Shown here: positions 44,041 through 51,909 of the stretch, piece after piece | Layout: each line of letters starts with the position of its first letter | How positions within the stretch are numbered: the first letter of the stretch is position 1 | Source: Flavobacterium sp. | GTDB lineage: Bacteria; Bacteroidota; Bacteroidia; Flavobacteriales; Flavobacteriaceae | DNA length: 64,000 nucleotides | Reading direction: 5' to 3' | Assembly (NCBI GenBank): GCA_029946065.1 | Contig: JAQSDU010000019.1 | Span: forward strand, 62,001-126,000 | Made by a program: the position numbers and the translations under genes | The notes under the pieces: model-generated | What the model was told of the DNA's origin: nothing | Databases searched by the model: none | Seen by the model: only the letters and a program-made list of their open reading frames with translations

Positions 44041-45096
44041 ATGAGCCTAAACTTTAAAAAAACATACAAGTTTGCCATAAAATCGGCGTTATACATCACG
44101 CTGTTTGCTACTGGTTTTGTATCCATTTTGGGTTATTTTTTCTTTAAACCATCGCAAAATAACCTGATTGCATTTGCGCTCGCATTTGCGTTTTCGCTTT
44201 ACATTTTTTCGTTTTTTGTCATTCAATACCGCGTTGAGGTTTTTATTTACAGGCGTGTGAAGAAAATTTATGATGACGTGTCATTTTTGGAAGCCAGCTC
44301 TTTTCGCAAACAGCCAATTACAACCGATATGGCGACATTGACCAAAGAAGTCAAGAAATTCGCCACCGACAAGAAAATGGAGATCGAAACACTAAAAGTC
44401 CGCGAGGAATACCGCCGCGAATTTTTAGGCAATGTGTCGCATGAACTTAAAACGCCATTATTTACGGTACAAGGCTATCTTTTAACGTTGCTAGACGGCG
44501 CGATGAACGACAAAACCATTCGAAAAAAATACTTACAAAGGGCTGAAAAAGGTGTCGAAAGACTTATTTTTATCGTACAGGATTTAGACATGATTACCAA
44601 ACTCGAATCGGGCGATTTGAACCTCACAGTTTCTAAATTTAATATTGTTGAAGTGGTGCAAAATGTCTTCGATTTACTCGAAATGGAAGCAGAAAAGAAA
44701 AACATCATCTTAACTTTCGACAACAAATATGCCAAGCCGATTATGGTTTTTGGGGATCAGGAAAAAATCCAGCAAGTCATTACGAATCTTGTAGTGAACT
44801 CTATTAAATATGGTAGAAATGACGGTTCAACAGAAGTCGGTATCGAAGATATTGCCAATAATAAAGTAATTGTGCGTGTTAATGACAACGGCGAAGGTAT
44901 CGAGAAGCACCATTTGTCAAGACTTTTTGAAAGGTTTTATCGTGTTGACAAAAGCGGCGCAAGGGCAGAAGGCGGCTCCGGTCTCGGATTGTCGATTGTC
45001 AAACACATTATAGAAGCACATGACGAGAAAATTTATATCGAAAGCCAATATGGCAGCGGCTCAGAATTTTCATTCACCATCGAAAAGGCGGAATAA
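44041..45096 (+). CDS. PhoR-like sensor histidine kinase
   Basis: A 351-residue inner-membrane kinase with two helices (about 12-34 and 40-62) and almost no periplasmic loop between them. A linker follows, then the dimerisation domain with phospho-acceptor His134 in GNVSHELKTPL and the ATPase domain with the N box (NLVVNSIKYG), G1 (VNDNGEGI) and G2 (GSGLGLSIV). The lack of a sensing domain suggests input by membrane or partner contact, as in PhoR. It partners the adjacent regulator. The last 27 bases overlap the convergent glycosyltransferase gene. Confidence 0.87.
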   Translation: MSLNFKKTYKFAIKSALYITLFATGFVSILGYFFFKPSQNNLIAFALAFAFSLYIFSFFVIQYRVEVFIYRRVKKIYDDVSFLEASSFRKQPITTDMATLTKEVKKFATDKKMEIETLKVREEYRREFLGNVSHELKTPLFTVQGYLLTLLDGAMNDKTIRKKYLQRAEKGVERLIFIVQDLDMITKLESGDLNLTVSKFNIVEVVQNVFDLLEMEAEKKNIILTFDNKYAKPIMVFGDQEKIQQVITNLVVNSIKYGRNDGSTEVGIEDIANNKVIVRVNDNGEGIEKHHLSRLFERFYRVDKSGARAEGGSGLGLSIVKHIIEAHDEKIYIESQYGSGSEFSFTIEKAE

Positions 45097-46134
45097 CAGA
45101 TGCCAGTCGATGGTATTTTCGATTACTGAAAATCCGGAATAGACCTCTGCTTCCCATAAGTTTTCCATCTTAAACTTGTTTTGTTTTGCAAAAGGAACAA
45201 TGCCTCTTTCCTTTAATTTTTTGGCAAGATATTCTTGTTCATACTGTCCTGGTGTTGGAATAAAAAATGCTTTTTTGCCTAATTGTGCCAAATCCATAAT
45301 CGTAGTATAGCCCGAACGGCAAAGCACTAATTTACTTTCGTTAAACGTTTTTTCAAGTTGTTCAGAATTCATGAAATTGTAGTATTTCACGTTGTCTTTG
45401 ATCGTTGATAGCTGTTCTGCTTCGATTATTCCGCTAATAAAAACCACTTTTCCATTAAACTGCATTAGTTCGGTTTTTATCTTCTCTTCAAGCATTGTTC
45501 TTTGTGGTTCAGGTCCAGACAAAATGACCATTAAATCATATTTCTGAGGGATATTCAATTTCCTGATACGGCTCAACGGACCGATATATTTGATCTTTAA
45601 ATTTGTTTTTTTAAGATGGCCGAGTTTTCCGGTCAGGTTGGGTTTTTTTTCAAAATCAGGCACCCAACATTCGTGGAATTTTTTGATGATGAACTGGTGC
45701 ATTTCACTGGTTAGTTTTGAAGTATTTCCAGTAAGAACATTGAGCTGGTGCGTAATAAAAACAGATGGAATCTTTTTGCTGCGAACGCCCAAACGGTTGT
45801 CAGAAATAATGCCGTCAAGCTGATGTTCCGAAATCCATTGGTTGACAGTCCGTTTTTCATTCAAAATAGCAGTAACCATTTTTGGGAGTCCGGCAATCAT
45901 TTTCCATTTAAAATTACGGCCGTTTTTGGCATAAGTAATTTCGTATGATGGTAATTCGATAGACTTCAGGTGTGGAAACTCTTTTTTCAGCATTTCCAAA
46001 GCGGCTCCATCCGAGGCCAGAATCGGGCGAAATCCTTCCGCTTCCAATGCACGGATTATCGGAATACAACGGGTGGCGTGTCCTAAACCCCAATTTAAAG
46101 GGGCGACTAGAATGTTTTTAGGAGTAGTTCTCAA
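45070..46134 (-). CDS. MurG-like (GT28/GT-B) glycosyltransferase
   Basis: A 354-residue cytoplasmic protein. The N-terminus NILVAPLNWGLGHATRCIPII holds the glycine-rich GxGHxxR motif of GT-B enzymes; the C-terminal donor site is seen in VLCRSGYTTIMDLAQLGKKAFFIPTPGQYEQEYLAKKL (in parts). It resembles MurG, but a dedicated MurG is expected elsewhere, so it likely adds a sugar to another glycan or lipid. Translation appears to start at TTG (46134): an in-frame stop lies eight codons upstream and no ATG is available. Tail-to-tail overlap with the kinase is 27 bases. Confidence 0.75.
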   Translation of the reverse strand: MRTTPKNILVAPLNWGLGHATRCIPIIRALEAEGFRPILASDGAALEMLKKEFPHLKSIELPSYEITYAKNGRNFKWKMIAGLPKMVTAILNEKRTVNQWISEHQLDGIISDNRLGVRSKKIPSVFITHQLNVLTGNTSKLTSEMHQFIIKKFHECWVPDFEKKPNLTGKLGHLKKTNLKIKYIGPLSRIRKLNIPQKYDLMVILSGPEPQRTMLEEKIKTELMQFNGKVVFISGIIEAEQLSTIKDNVKYYNFMNSEQLEKTFNESKLVLCRSGYTTIMDLAQLGKKAFFIPTPGQYEQEYLAKKLKERGIVPFAKQNKFKMENLWEAEVYSGFSVIENTIDWHLLFRLFDGE

Positions 46135-46136
46135 TA

Positions 46137-46202
46137 CTTTTGTTTTTCTTTGCGATCATTTTTATTAAATCTCGCAAAGCCAAAAAGCCGCAAAGATTGT
46201 CA
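46137..46202. repeat. 8-bp word array with inverted arms before the GT28-like gene
   Basis: The left arm holds CTTTTGTT, TTTCTTTG, CGATCATT (46137-46160). The right arm holds CTCGCAAA, GCCAAAAA, GCCGCAAA, GATTGTCA (46171-46202). CTTTGCGA in the left arm is complementary to TCGCAAAG in the right. The left arm starts 2 bp from the TTG start of the minus-strand glycosyltransferase. Confidence 0.7.
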
Positions 46203-46278
46203 AATTCTAAAAGCTAAAGATAAAACTATTTGAGGTATTTTATATTTCCGTAATTTTACCAAAATATTAAACAATATC

Positions 46279-46953
46279 GTGGGAAGTAAAAATAAATTAA
46301 AAAGATTCAAGGAAAACGAGACATTCGAAAATGTTTTTCAACCGACAAGAGAAGAAGTTACAGGAGGGCTATTTCCGCTAAAAGGAAAATGGAATACCGA
46401 TTTTTTCAAAAATAACCATCCGCTTGTCTTAGAATTAGGCTGCGGAAAAGGAGAATATTCTGTCGGTTTAGCCGAAAAATATCCAAACAAAAATTTCATC
46501 GGAATAGACGTCAAAGGTGCGCGTTTCTGGCGTGGTGCGAAAACTGCCGTAGAGGACGGAATGCGCAATGTCGCTTTTATTCGCACGCAAATTGAACTGC
46601 TCGATTACGTTTTCGCCGAAAATGAAGTCGATGAAATTTGGATCACTTTTCCTGATCCACAAATCAAATACAAGCGCACCAAACATAGGATGACGAATGG
46701 TGAATTTCTACAACTTTATAAAAAAGTTTTAAAGGAAGGCGGCGTCATGAATCTCAAAACCGACAGCGAATTCATGCACGGTTATACTTTGGGTGTGCTG
46801 CACGGCGAAGGCCATGAAGTGTTGTATGCCAACCATAACATATATAAGAATGAAGGCAGTCCGGAGGAAGTGACCGGTATCCAGACTTTTTACGAAAAGC
46901 AATATTTGGAAGTTAATAAGGCGATTACGTATATTCGATTCAAAATAAAGTAA
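46279..46953 (+). CDS. trmB: tRNA (guanine(46)-N7)-methyltransferase
   Basis: A 224-residue SAM-dependent methyltransferase. The N-terminal MGSKNKLKRFKENETFENVFQP, started by GTG at 46279, is the usual flavobacterial TrmB opening. SAM binding is seen in PLVLELGCGKGEYSVGLA (about 50-67) and the substrate motif in IWITFPDPQIKYKRTKHRM (in parts, about 119-137). The PDPQ element is the TrmB hallmark. The LysE-type gene follows one base after its stop. Confidence 0.93.
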   Translation: MGSKNKLKRFKENETFENVFQPTREEVTGGLFPLKGKWNTDFFKNNHPLVLELGCGKGEYSVGLAEKYPNKNFIGIDVKGARFWRGAKTAVEDGMRNVAFIRTQIELLDYVFAENEVDEIWITFPDPQIKYKRTKHRMTNGEFLQLYKKVLKEGGVMNLKTDSEFMHGYTLGVLHGEGHEVLYANHNIYKNEGSPEEVTGIQTFYEKQYLEVNKAITYIRFKIK

Positions 46954-46954
46954 A

Positions 46955-47590
46955 ATGGGTTATGCGTTGCCGCTTTTTCTCGGATTCATAACGTCGTCGG
47001 TTGGTATAATTCCACCAGGATTAATCAATATGACTGCAGCGAAAGTCAGCCTTAACGAAGGAAGAACGAGGGCTTTGGTGTTTGCGGCGGGTGCGACATT
47101 GGTAATTTTGATACAGACATTGGTGGCGGTGCTTTTTGCAAGATATATCGATAATAATCCGCAAATCGTAATTCTTTTAAGAGAGGTCGGATTGGCTATT
47201 TTTCTGATTTTGACTATTTATTTTTTCTGGTGGGCGAACCGTCCGAAACCTGTTAAGGAAGTAGAAAAACTACATAGTAAAAAAAGTCGTTTTTTTCTTG
47301 GAATGCTGCTTTCGGCTTTGAATTTTTTTCCAATTCCGTTTTATGTTTTTGTGAGCGTGACCCTGGCGACTTACAACTGGTTTTTCTTTGACAAGCCTTT
47401 TATTTATACATTTGTAATGGGTTCCGGACTCGGTGCATTCGCTGCTTTTTACTGTTATATCGCTTTTTTTAAGACGATGGAAAACAAATCAAAATTTCTA
47501 TTAAAAAACATGAATTATATTATCGGTACGATAACTGCCTTGGTTTCGATATTGTCACTTATTAACATTCTTGAGTTTTATTACGGGTAG
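46955..47590 (+). CDS. LysE-family amino acid exporter
   Basis: A 211-residue membrane protein with six predicted helices. The N-terminus GYALPLFLGFITSSVGIIPPGLINMTAAKVSLNEG (in parts) carries the Pro-Gly-rich loop GIIPPGLINM typical of the LysE/RhtB fold after helix 1, and other features are weak. Export of an amino acid or similar small solute is likely, but the substrate cannot be told. It begins one base after the trmB stop, so it is cotranscribed with it. Confidence 0.75.
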   Translation: MGYALPLFLGFITSSVGIIPPGLINMTAAKVSLNEGRTRALVFAAGATLVILIQTLVAVLFARYIDNNPQIVILLREVGLAIFLILTIYFFWWANRPKPVKEVEKLHSKKSRFFLGMLLSALNFFPIPFYVFVSVTLATYNWFFFDKPFIYTFVMGSGLGAFAAFYCYIAFFKTMENKSKFLLKNMNYIIGTITALVSILSLINILEFYYG

Positions 47591-47691
47591 TGTACGATGA
47601 GAAAATTTAAAGGCATTGACGGATTAAGAGTTATTAAAACTTTTCTTAATTTTTTTAATGCTTTTATGGTTCAAAAAAATACGGTTGTAAA

Positions 47692-48033
47692 ATGGTAAAA
47701 ATTCCGAATCCGGCTAACGACAATTTCTTCGAAAAAGTTTACGCGATAGCAAGGCAAATTCCTTATGGGAAAGTCACTTCTTATGGGGCAATTGCAAAAG
47801 CTATAGGCTCCGCACAATCTGCAAGAATGGTCGGATGGGCGATGAACGGCGCGCATAACCGAGAAGATGTTCCAGCACACCGCGTTGTCAATCGCTTTGG
47901 ACTACTCACCGGAAAACATCATTTTGACGGTACGAATTTAATGCAACAATTGCTCGAGAATGAAGGAATTGAAGTGACTGACAATCAGGTTGTTGATTTT
48001 GAAAAGCATTTTTGGATGCCCGAGGTGCAGTAG
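47692..48033 (+). CDS. Alkyltransferase-like (ATL/MGMT-fold) protein without the active cysteine
   Basis: A 113-residue protein containing only the C-terminal DNA-binding domain of O6-alkylguanine transferases. It shows IPYGKVTSYGAIAKAIGSAQSARMVGWAMN (in parts, about 22-51) and then VPAHRVVNRFGLLTGK, where the alkyl-accepting PCHRV motif reads PAHRV. With no cysteine it cannot transfer an alkyl group; proteins of this type bind O6-alkylguanine and hand the lesion to nucleotide excision repair. The ATG at 47692 is the natural start. It lies 101 bp after the LysE-type gene. Confidence 0.85.
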   Translation: MVKIPNPANDNFFEKVYAIARQIPYGKVTSYGAIAKAIGSAQSARMVGWAMNGAHNREDVPAHRVVNRFGLLTGKHHFDGTNLMQQLLENEGIEVTDNQVVDFEKHFWMPEVQ

Positions 48034-48125
48034 GTAGTATTCAGTAATGGGAGGGAAGTATTGTAAACGCAATCATACCATCAACAAATCCAATACAATT
48101 CCTTTACATTCACAACTTTTCGTAT

Positions 48126-48133
48126 TATCTTTG
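48126..48133 (+). promoter_or_regulatory. -7 box TATCTTTG for mrp
   Basis: A perfect TAnnTTTG match 39 bp before the mrp ATG. No TTG is visible at the usual -33 distance. Confidence 0.6.
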
Positions 48134-48172
48134 TAATCTGAATTTAGTCTTAATAAGACAACAGAAAACAAT

Positions 48173-49306
48173 ATGAAATTAGACAGAAAAGAAATCCTCA
48201 AAGCACTAGAAACCATCACGGTTGCAGGCGAAGGAAAAAATATGGTCGAAAGCGGTGCCATTGCCAATGTGCTCACGTTCGGAGATGAAGTCGTTGTTGA
48301 TTTATTGCTCCATTCACCGGCGATGCACATCAAAAAACGCGCAGAAGACGACATCCGCAAGGCGATTTTGGAAAAAGTATCCGCCGAAGCGAAAATCAAA
48401 ATCAACACCAAAGTCGAGACACCCGAAAAACCCAACGAAATCAAAGGAAAATCCATTCCCGGAATCAAGAATATCATTGCGGTAGCTTCCGGAAAAGGCG
48501 GCGTCGGAAAATCAACAGTAACCGCTAATCTAGCCGTAACATTGGCAAAAATGGGCTTTTCTGTCGGTATTCTCGATGCAGATATTTATGGGCCATCAAT
48601 GCCAATCATGTTCGATGTTGAATCTGCGAAGCCAATATCCGTTAATGTTGATGGCAAATCAAAAATGAAACCCATCGAAAGCTACGAAGTCAAAATCCTC
48701 TCCATAGGATTCTTTACCGCACCAAGCCAAGCCGTTATCTGGCGAGGACCAATGGCTTCAAAAGCATTAAACCAGATGATTTTTGATGCCGATTGGGGCG
48801 AACTCGATTTCATGCTCATCGATTTACCGCCGGGAACTGGCGACATCCATTTGTCGATCATGCAATCGCTTCCAATTACCGGCGCCGTTGTTGTAAGCAC
48901 GCCGCAAGCCGTAGCTTTAGCCGATGCAAAAAAAGGTGTTTCGATGTTCTTATCGGAAAGCATCAATGTTCCCGTTTTGGGAATCATAGAAAACATGGCC
49001 TATTTCACGCCCGAAGAATTACCAGAAAACAAATATTATATCTTCGGCAAAGAAGGCGCGCAAAATCTCGCCGCAGATCTTGGGGTTCCATTTCTAGGCG
49101 AAGTGCCAATCGTACAATCCATCCGCGAAGCTGGCGATTACGGTCGTCCCGCAGCCTTGCAAACCGCTTCAGTTATCGAAGGCGTTTTCGAAGAGATTAC
49201 TAGAAATGTCGTTCAAGAAACGGTTAACCGAAATGAAAATTTACCCGCAACCGAAGCCATCAAGATTACAACAATGGCGGGCTGTTCGGCAGTGAAGAAG
49301 AATTAG
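48173..49306 (+). CDS. mrp: Mrp/ApbC-type iron-sulfur carrier ATPase
   Basis: A 377-residue cytoplasmic P-loop protein that carries and delivers Fe-S clusters. It has an N-terminal DUF59/MIP18-like domain (about 1-85), then the ParA/MinD-type ATPase with deviant Walker A SGKGGVGKS (residues 106-114), the switch VGILDADIYGPSMP and the catalytic DLPPGTGDIHL. The usual C-terminal CxxC is not visible. The next gene is an NfuA-like scaffold, followed by Fe-S and flavin redox genes, which supports a role in cluster assembly. Its stop codon opens an 8-bp word array. Confidence 0.92.
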   Translation: MKLDRKEILKALETITVAGEGKNMVESGAIANVLTFGDEVVVDLLLHSPAMHIKKRAEDDIRKAILEKVSAEAKIKINTKVETPEKPNEIKGKSIPGIKNIIAVASGKGGVGKSTVTANLAVTLAKMGFSVGILDADIYGPSMPIMFDVESAKPISVNVDGKSKMKPIESYEVKILSIGFFTAPSQAVIWRGPMASKALNQMIFDADWGELDFMLIDLPPGTGDIHLSIMQSLPITGAVVVSTPQAVALADAKKGVSMFLSESINVPVLGIIENMAYFTPEELPENKYYIFGKEGAQNLAADLGVPFLGEVPIVQSIREAGDYGRPAALQTASVIEGVFEEITRNVVQETVNRNENLPATEAIKITTMAGCSAVKKN

Positions 49307-49381
49307 ATAATTTGATAATGAGAAAATTAGATAATGAGAAAATGTATAAATTTTCTAATTTTCTAATTTTCTAATTGATAC
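49304..49381. repeat. 8-bp word array with inverted arms (mrp/nfu junction)
   Basis: The left arm begins at the mrp stop: TAGATAAT, TTGATAAT, GAGAAAAT, TAGATAAT, GAGAAAAT (49304-49343). After a 6-bp spacer, the right arm is ATTTTCTA three times and ATTGATAC (49350-49381). ATTTTCT pairs with AGAAAAT. It ends 9 bp before the next ATG. Confidence 0.85.
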
Positions 49382-49390
49382 ATTAGTAAT

Positions 49391-49630
49391 ATGACAACAG
49401 AAGAATTAACACAAAACGTCGAAAAAGCGCTCGAAGAAATCCGTCCGTTCCTAAATTCCGACGGCGGTGACATCAAGCTCATCGGTATCGAAAACGACAA
49501 ACATGTCACCGTTCGCCTTGAAGGCGCTTGCATCAGTTGCAGCGTCAACCAAATGACACTCAAGGCCGGCGTGGAAACGACCATCAAGAAATTCGCACCG
49601 CAAATCGAAACGGTTGTGAATATTTCCTAG
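49391..49630 (+). CDS. NifU C-terminal-domain (Nfu) iron-sulfur scaffold
   Basis: A 79-residue protein consisting of one Nfu domain. EIRPFLNSDGGDIKLIGIE opens the domain (about 16-34) and the cluster-binding CxxC is Cys47/Cys50 in GACISCSVNQMTLK. It assembles or transfers a [4Fe-4S] cluster between two subunits. It is alone in this form, without an A-type domain. Downstream of mrp, 85 bp, and likely in the same transcription unit, although the word array intervenes. Confidence 0.92.
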   Translation: MTTEELTQNVEKALEEIRPFLNSDGGDIKLIGIENDKHVTVRLEGACISCSVNQMTLKAGVETTIKKFAPQIETVVNIS

Positions 49631-49656
49631 TGTAGTAATTGTTTTAGGGCGTTTCC

Positions 49657-49699
49657 TTGTTGTGGAACTTGTAAATTCACGACAAATTTCCTGCAACAA
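49657..49699. other. Stem-loop upstream of the type B dispersed element
   Basis: TTGTTG (49657-49662) pairs with CAACAA (49694-49699), with a second paired segment GGAA / TTCC and an inner TTGT / ACAA. No T-run follows. It starts 27 bp after the Nfu stop and could be an mRNA 3' structure. Confidence 0.45.
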
Positions 49700-49700
49700 C

Positions 49701-49775
49701 AACGTCGGGCTTTCGGCTTAATCTTTTCCCCTCTAAAGAAGCGGGAAAAAGGATACCGCCTCAATCCCTAACGCA
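49701..49775 (-). repeat. Dispersed stem element, end type B
   Basis: Read on the minus strand: GCGTTAGGGATTGAGG, a stem ATCCTTTTTCCC paired with GGGAAAAGATT around a 12-base loop, then AAGCCGAAAGCCCGAC. The core TCCTTTT / AAAAGAT is the same as in the type A copies at 13782 and 55682, but both end boxes differ. A further small hairpin, GACAGCC / GGCTGTC, lies at 49801-49817. Confidence 0.7.
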
Positions 49776-49849
49776 GAACAGACGAGAAAGAAGAATACCT
49801 GACAGCCACCGGCTGTCCTCCTTTTAATTTCAAATCTAACGCGTAAACC

Positions 49850-49911
49850 AGTCAAAAGTCAAAGTCGGCAAATTCTTCCTTTCGACTTTTAACTTTCAAC
49901 TTTGAGACTTT
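49850..49911. repeat. 7-bp word array with inverted arms before the flavin reductase gene
   Basis: The left arm is AGTCAAA, AGTCAAA, GTC (49850-49866). The right arm is CGACTTT, TAACTTT, CAACTTT and the 8-bp GAGACTTT (49883-49911), ending 5 bp before the ATG. TTTGACT-type words are the complement of the left arm words. Confidence 0.75.
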
Positions 49912-49916
49912 AATTC

Positions 49917-50972
49917 ATGATAGAAACAGACATACTCATCATCGGCGCAGGTCCAACCGGACTCTTTGCTGTATTTGAAGCAGGATTGCTAAAACTCAAA
50001 TGCCATATCATTGATGCCTTGCCACAGTCGGGCGGACAATTATCTGAGTTGTATCCGAAAAAGCCAATCTTCGATATTCCTGGTTTTCCGGAAGTTTTGG
50101 CTGGCGATTTGGTAACCAATTTAATGGAGCAAATCAAGCAATTCCAACCCGGATTTACTTTGGGCGAACGCGCAGAAACCATAGAACACCTCGAAGACGG
50201 AACGTTCATCGTTACAACCAACCTCGGCACAAAACACCACGCCAATTCCATAGCAATTGCTGGCGGTTTGGGCAGCTTTGAACCAAGGAAGCCACTCATA
50301 GAAGATATTGAATTTTATGAAAACAAAGGCGTGAAATATTTCATTAAGGATCCGGAGCAATTCCGCAACAAAAGAGTCGTGATTGCCGGCGGCGGTGATT
50401 CGGCTTTAGATTGGAGTATTTTTCTTTCCAATGTCGCTTCCGAAGTAACATTAATCCACAGAAGAAACGAATTTCGCGGCGCATTGGATTCTGTTGACAA
50501 AGTGCAAGAACTCAAAAACGAAGGCAAAATAAAATTGATTACTCCGGCAGAAGTTGTCGGACTCAATGGCGCAGAACATTTAGAATCTGTCGATACTGAA
50601 GATGACAAAGGAGCACATCGCAAAATTGAAACCGATTATTTTATTCCGCTTTTCGGACTATCTCCAAAACTTGGTCCGATAGCCAATTGGGGACTCGAAA
50701 TTGAAAAAAATGCAATCAAAGTCAACAACGCTTTAGATTACCAAACTAATATTCCAGGTATTTACGCGATCGGCGATGTCAATACCTATCCCGGAAAATT
50801 AAAATTGATCCTTTGTGGTTTCCACGAAGCGACTTTAATGTGTCAAAGCATTTACCAACGAATGAATCCGGGCAAGAAATATGTAATGAAGTATACCACG
50901 GTTTCTGGCGTTGATGGTTTTGACGGTACACGAAAAGAAGCCGAAAAACAAGTTGTAAAGTCAATAGATTAA
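49917..50972 (+). CDS. Ferredoxin-NADP reductase, thioredoxin-reductase type
   Basis: A 351-residue FAD protein. The N-terminal FAD motif is DILIIGAGPTGLFAVFEAG (about 5-23), the NADPH motif is VVIAGGGDSALDWSIFL (about 158-174) and the second FAD site is GIYAIGDVNTYPGKLKLILCGFHEA (in parts, about 280-304). No CxxC thioredoxin-reductase disulfide is present, which fits the dimeric FNR group also found in Bacillus. It moves electrons from NADPH to ferredoxin. First gene of a three-gene operon: its stop overlaps the next start by one base and the third gene encodes a ferredoxin. Confidence 0.88.
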   Translation: MIETDILIIGAGPTGLFAVFEAGLLKLKCHIIDALPQSGGQLSELYPKKPIFDIPGFPEVLAGDLVTNLMEQIKQFQPGFTLGERAETIEHLEDGTFIVTTNLGTKHHANSIAIAGGLGSFEPRKPLIEDIEFYENKGVKYFIKDPEQFRNKRVVIAGGGDSALDWSIFLSNVASEVTLIHRRNEFRGALDSVDKVQELKNEGKIKLITPAEVVGLNGAEHLESVDTEDDKGAHRKIETDYFIPLFGLSPKLGPIANWGLEIEKNAIKVNNALDYQTNIPGIYAIGDVNTYPGKLKLILCGFHEATLMCQSIYQRMNPGKKYVMKYTTVSGVDGFDGTRKEAEKQVVKSID

Positions 50973-51538
50973 TGAAACTGAATCATCCTGCGTTGACCGA
51001 TTTGTTGCAAAAAGCATATTCTGCCGAAAAGGCTGCCGCTTTTGCTTATCAAGGGCATGCGGGTTCAGTGAAAGATGTTTCTGAAAAGGCAGCAATTCGC
51101 CAGATTGAAATAGACGAATGGTTTCACAGAAAAGAAGTACTTCAAATCATGAATGTTTATGATATTCCGGTTTCTAAATGGTACGAGTTTAAATTTTATA
51201 TCATTGGAAAAATCATTTCAGGAAGTTGCTATGTAATTGGGTGGTTCATGCCTTTTTATTTTGCCGGAAGGCTCGAAAGCGGAAATGTTTGCGAATATTT
51301 TAGGATAAAACAGTATTTCAACTCACTTGGCATTAAAGAACATGATCTTCTGTTTTATGAAATGGGAATGAAGGAAAAAGAACATGAAATCTATTTCTTA
51401 GCGCATATAAAGACCAATAAATTCCTTCCGTTTTATGAAAAGTACTTTTCGTGGGGAAATAATTCGAGTTTCAATAACATCGACCTTGACAAGAAATATC
51501 CGGTAGAACATTCAGATCATTATTGTAAAAGAGAATAA
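50972..51538 (+). CDS. COQ7-like ferritin-fold di-iron protein
   Basis: A 188-residue helical protein with no signal peptide. Di-iron ligand patterns are visible: Glu19 in SAEKAAAFAYQGH, ExxH as Glu49/His52 in EIDEWFHR, and a second pair of Glu/His in EMGMKEKEHEIYFL near residue 133-147. It resembles the demethoxyubiquinone hydroxylase (COQ7) family more than MiaE. Flavobacteria use menaquinone, so ubiquinone synthesis is an unlikely role and the substrate is open. It is encoded between its likely electron donors, a flavin reductase and a [2Fe-2S] ferredoxin. It has a hydrophobic central stretch (about 74-90) that could bind membranes. Confidence 0.72.
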   Translation: MKLNHPALTDLLQKAYSAEKAAAFAYQGHAGSVKDVSEKAAIRQIEIDEWFHRKEVLQIMNVYDIPVSKWYEFKFYIIGKIISGSCYVIGWFMPFYFAGRLESGNVCEYFRIKQYFNSLGIKEHDLLFYEMGMKEKEHEIYFLAHIKTNKFLPFYEKYFSWGNNSSFNNIDLDKKYPVEHSDHYCKRE

Positions 51539-51539
51539 A

Positions 51540-51863
51540 ATGGCACAAGACATTATCATTAAAATTACTGACCGCGAAGGCACTATTCACGAACTACAAG
51601 CACCAACTGATATGTCCATGAACATCATGGAACTCTGCAAAGCCTATGATCTACCTGTTGAAGGCACTTGTGGCGGCATGGCGATGTGCGCTTCTTGTCA
51701 ATGTTACGTGCTCAACGATGTACCGTTGCCGGAAATGGGTGATGAGGAAAAAGCGATGTTGTCTGAAGCTTTTTATGTAAAATCCAACAGCCGATTAGGT
51801 TGTCAAATCCCAATTAAGGAAGCGTTCGACGGACTAGAACTAGAACTCGCTCCGGAGTATTAA
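51540..51863 (+). CDS. [2Fe-2S] ferredoxin
   Basis: A 107-residue adrenodoxin-type ferredoxin. Cluster cysteines are Cys44, Cys50 and Cys53 in GTCGGMAMCASCQCY, plus Cys88 in SRLGCQI, the C-x5-C-x2-C-x(n)-C spacing of this group. An extra Cys55 is next to the third ligand. It starts one base after the stop of the di-iron gene and is the last gene of the operon. Likely carries electrons from the reductase two genes upstream to the di-iron protein, and possibly to other enzymes. Confidence 0.93.
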   Translation: MAQDIIIKITDREGTIHELQAPTDMSMNIMELCKAYDLPVEGTCGGMAMCASCQCYVLNDVPLPEMGDEEKAMLSEAFYVKSNSRLGCQIPIKEAFDGLELELAPEY

Positions 51864-51909
51864 AAAGTAAGTTGTAATTCGCACACAACATTTAACTATC
51901 TACAGAAAA

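Noticed and set aside
47597-47698. A 33-codon open frame starting MRKFKGIDGLRVIK
   Set aside because: It overlaps the start of the alkyltransferase-like gene, is very AT-rich, has no promoter box or recognisable family, and could arise by chance.
48793-49203. A 136-codon Arg/His-rich frame inside mrp
   Set aside because: It is an out-of-frame shadow of the conserved ATPase domain with no sensible composition.
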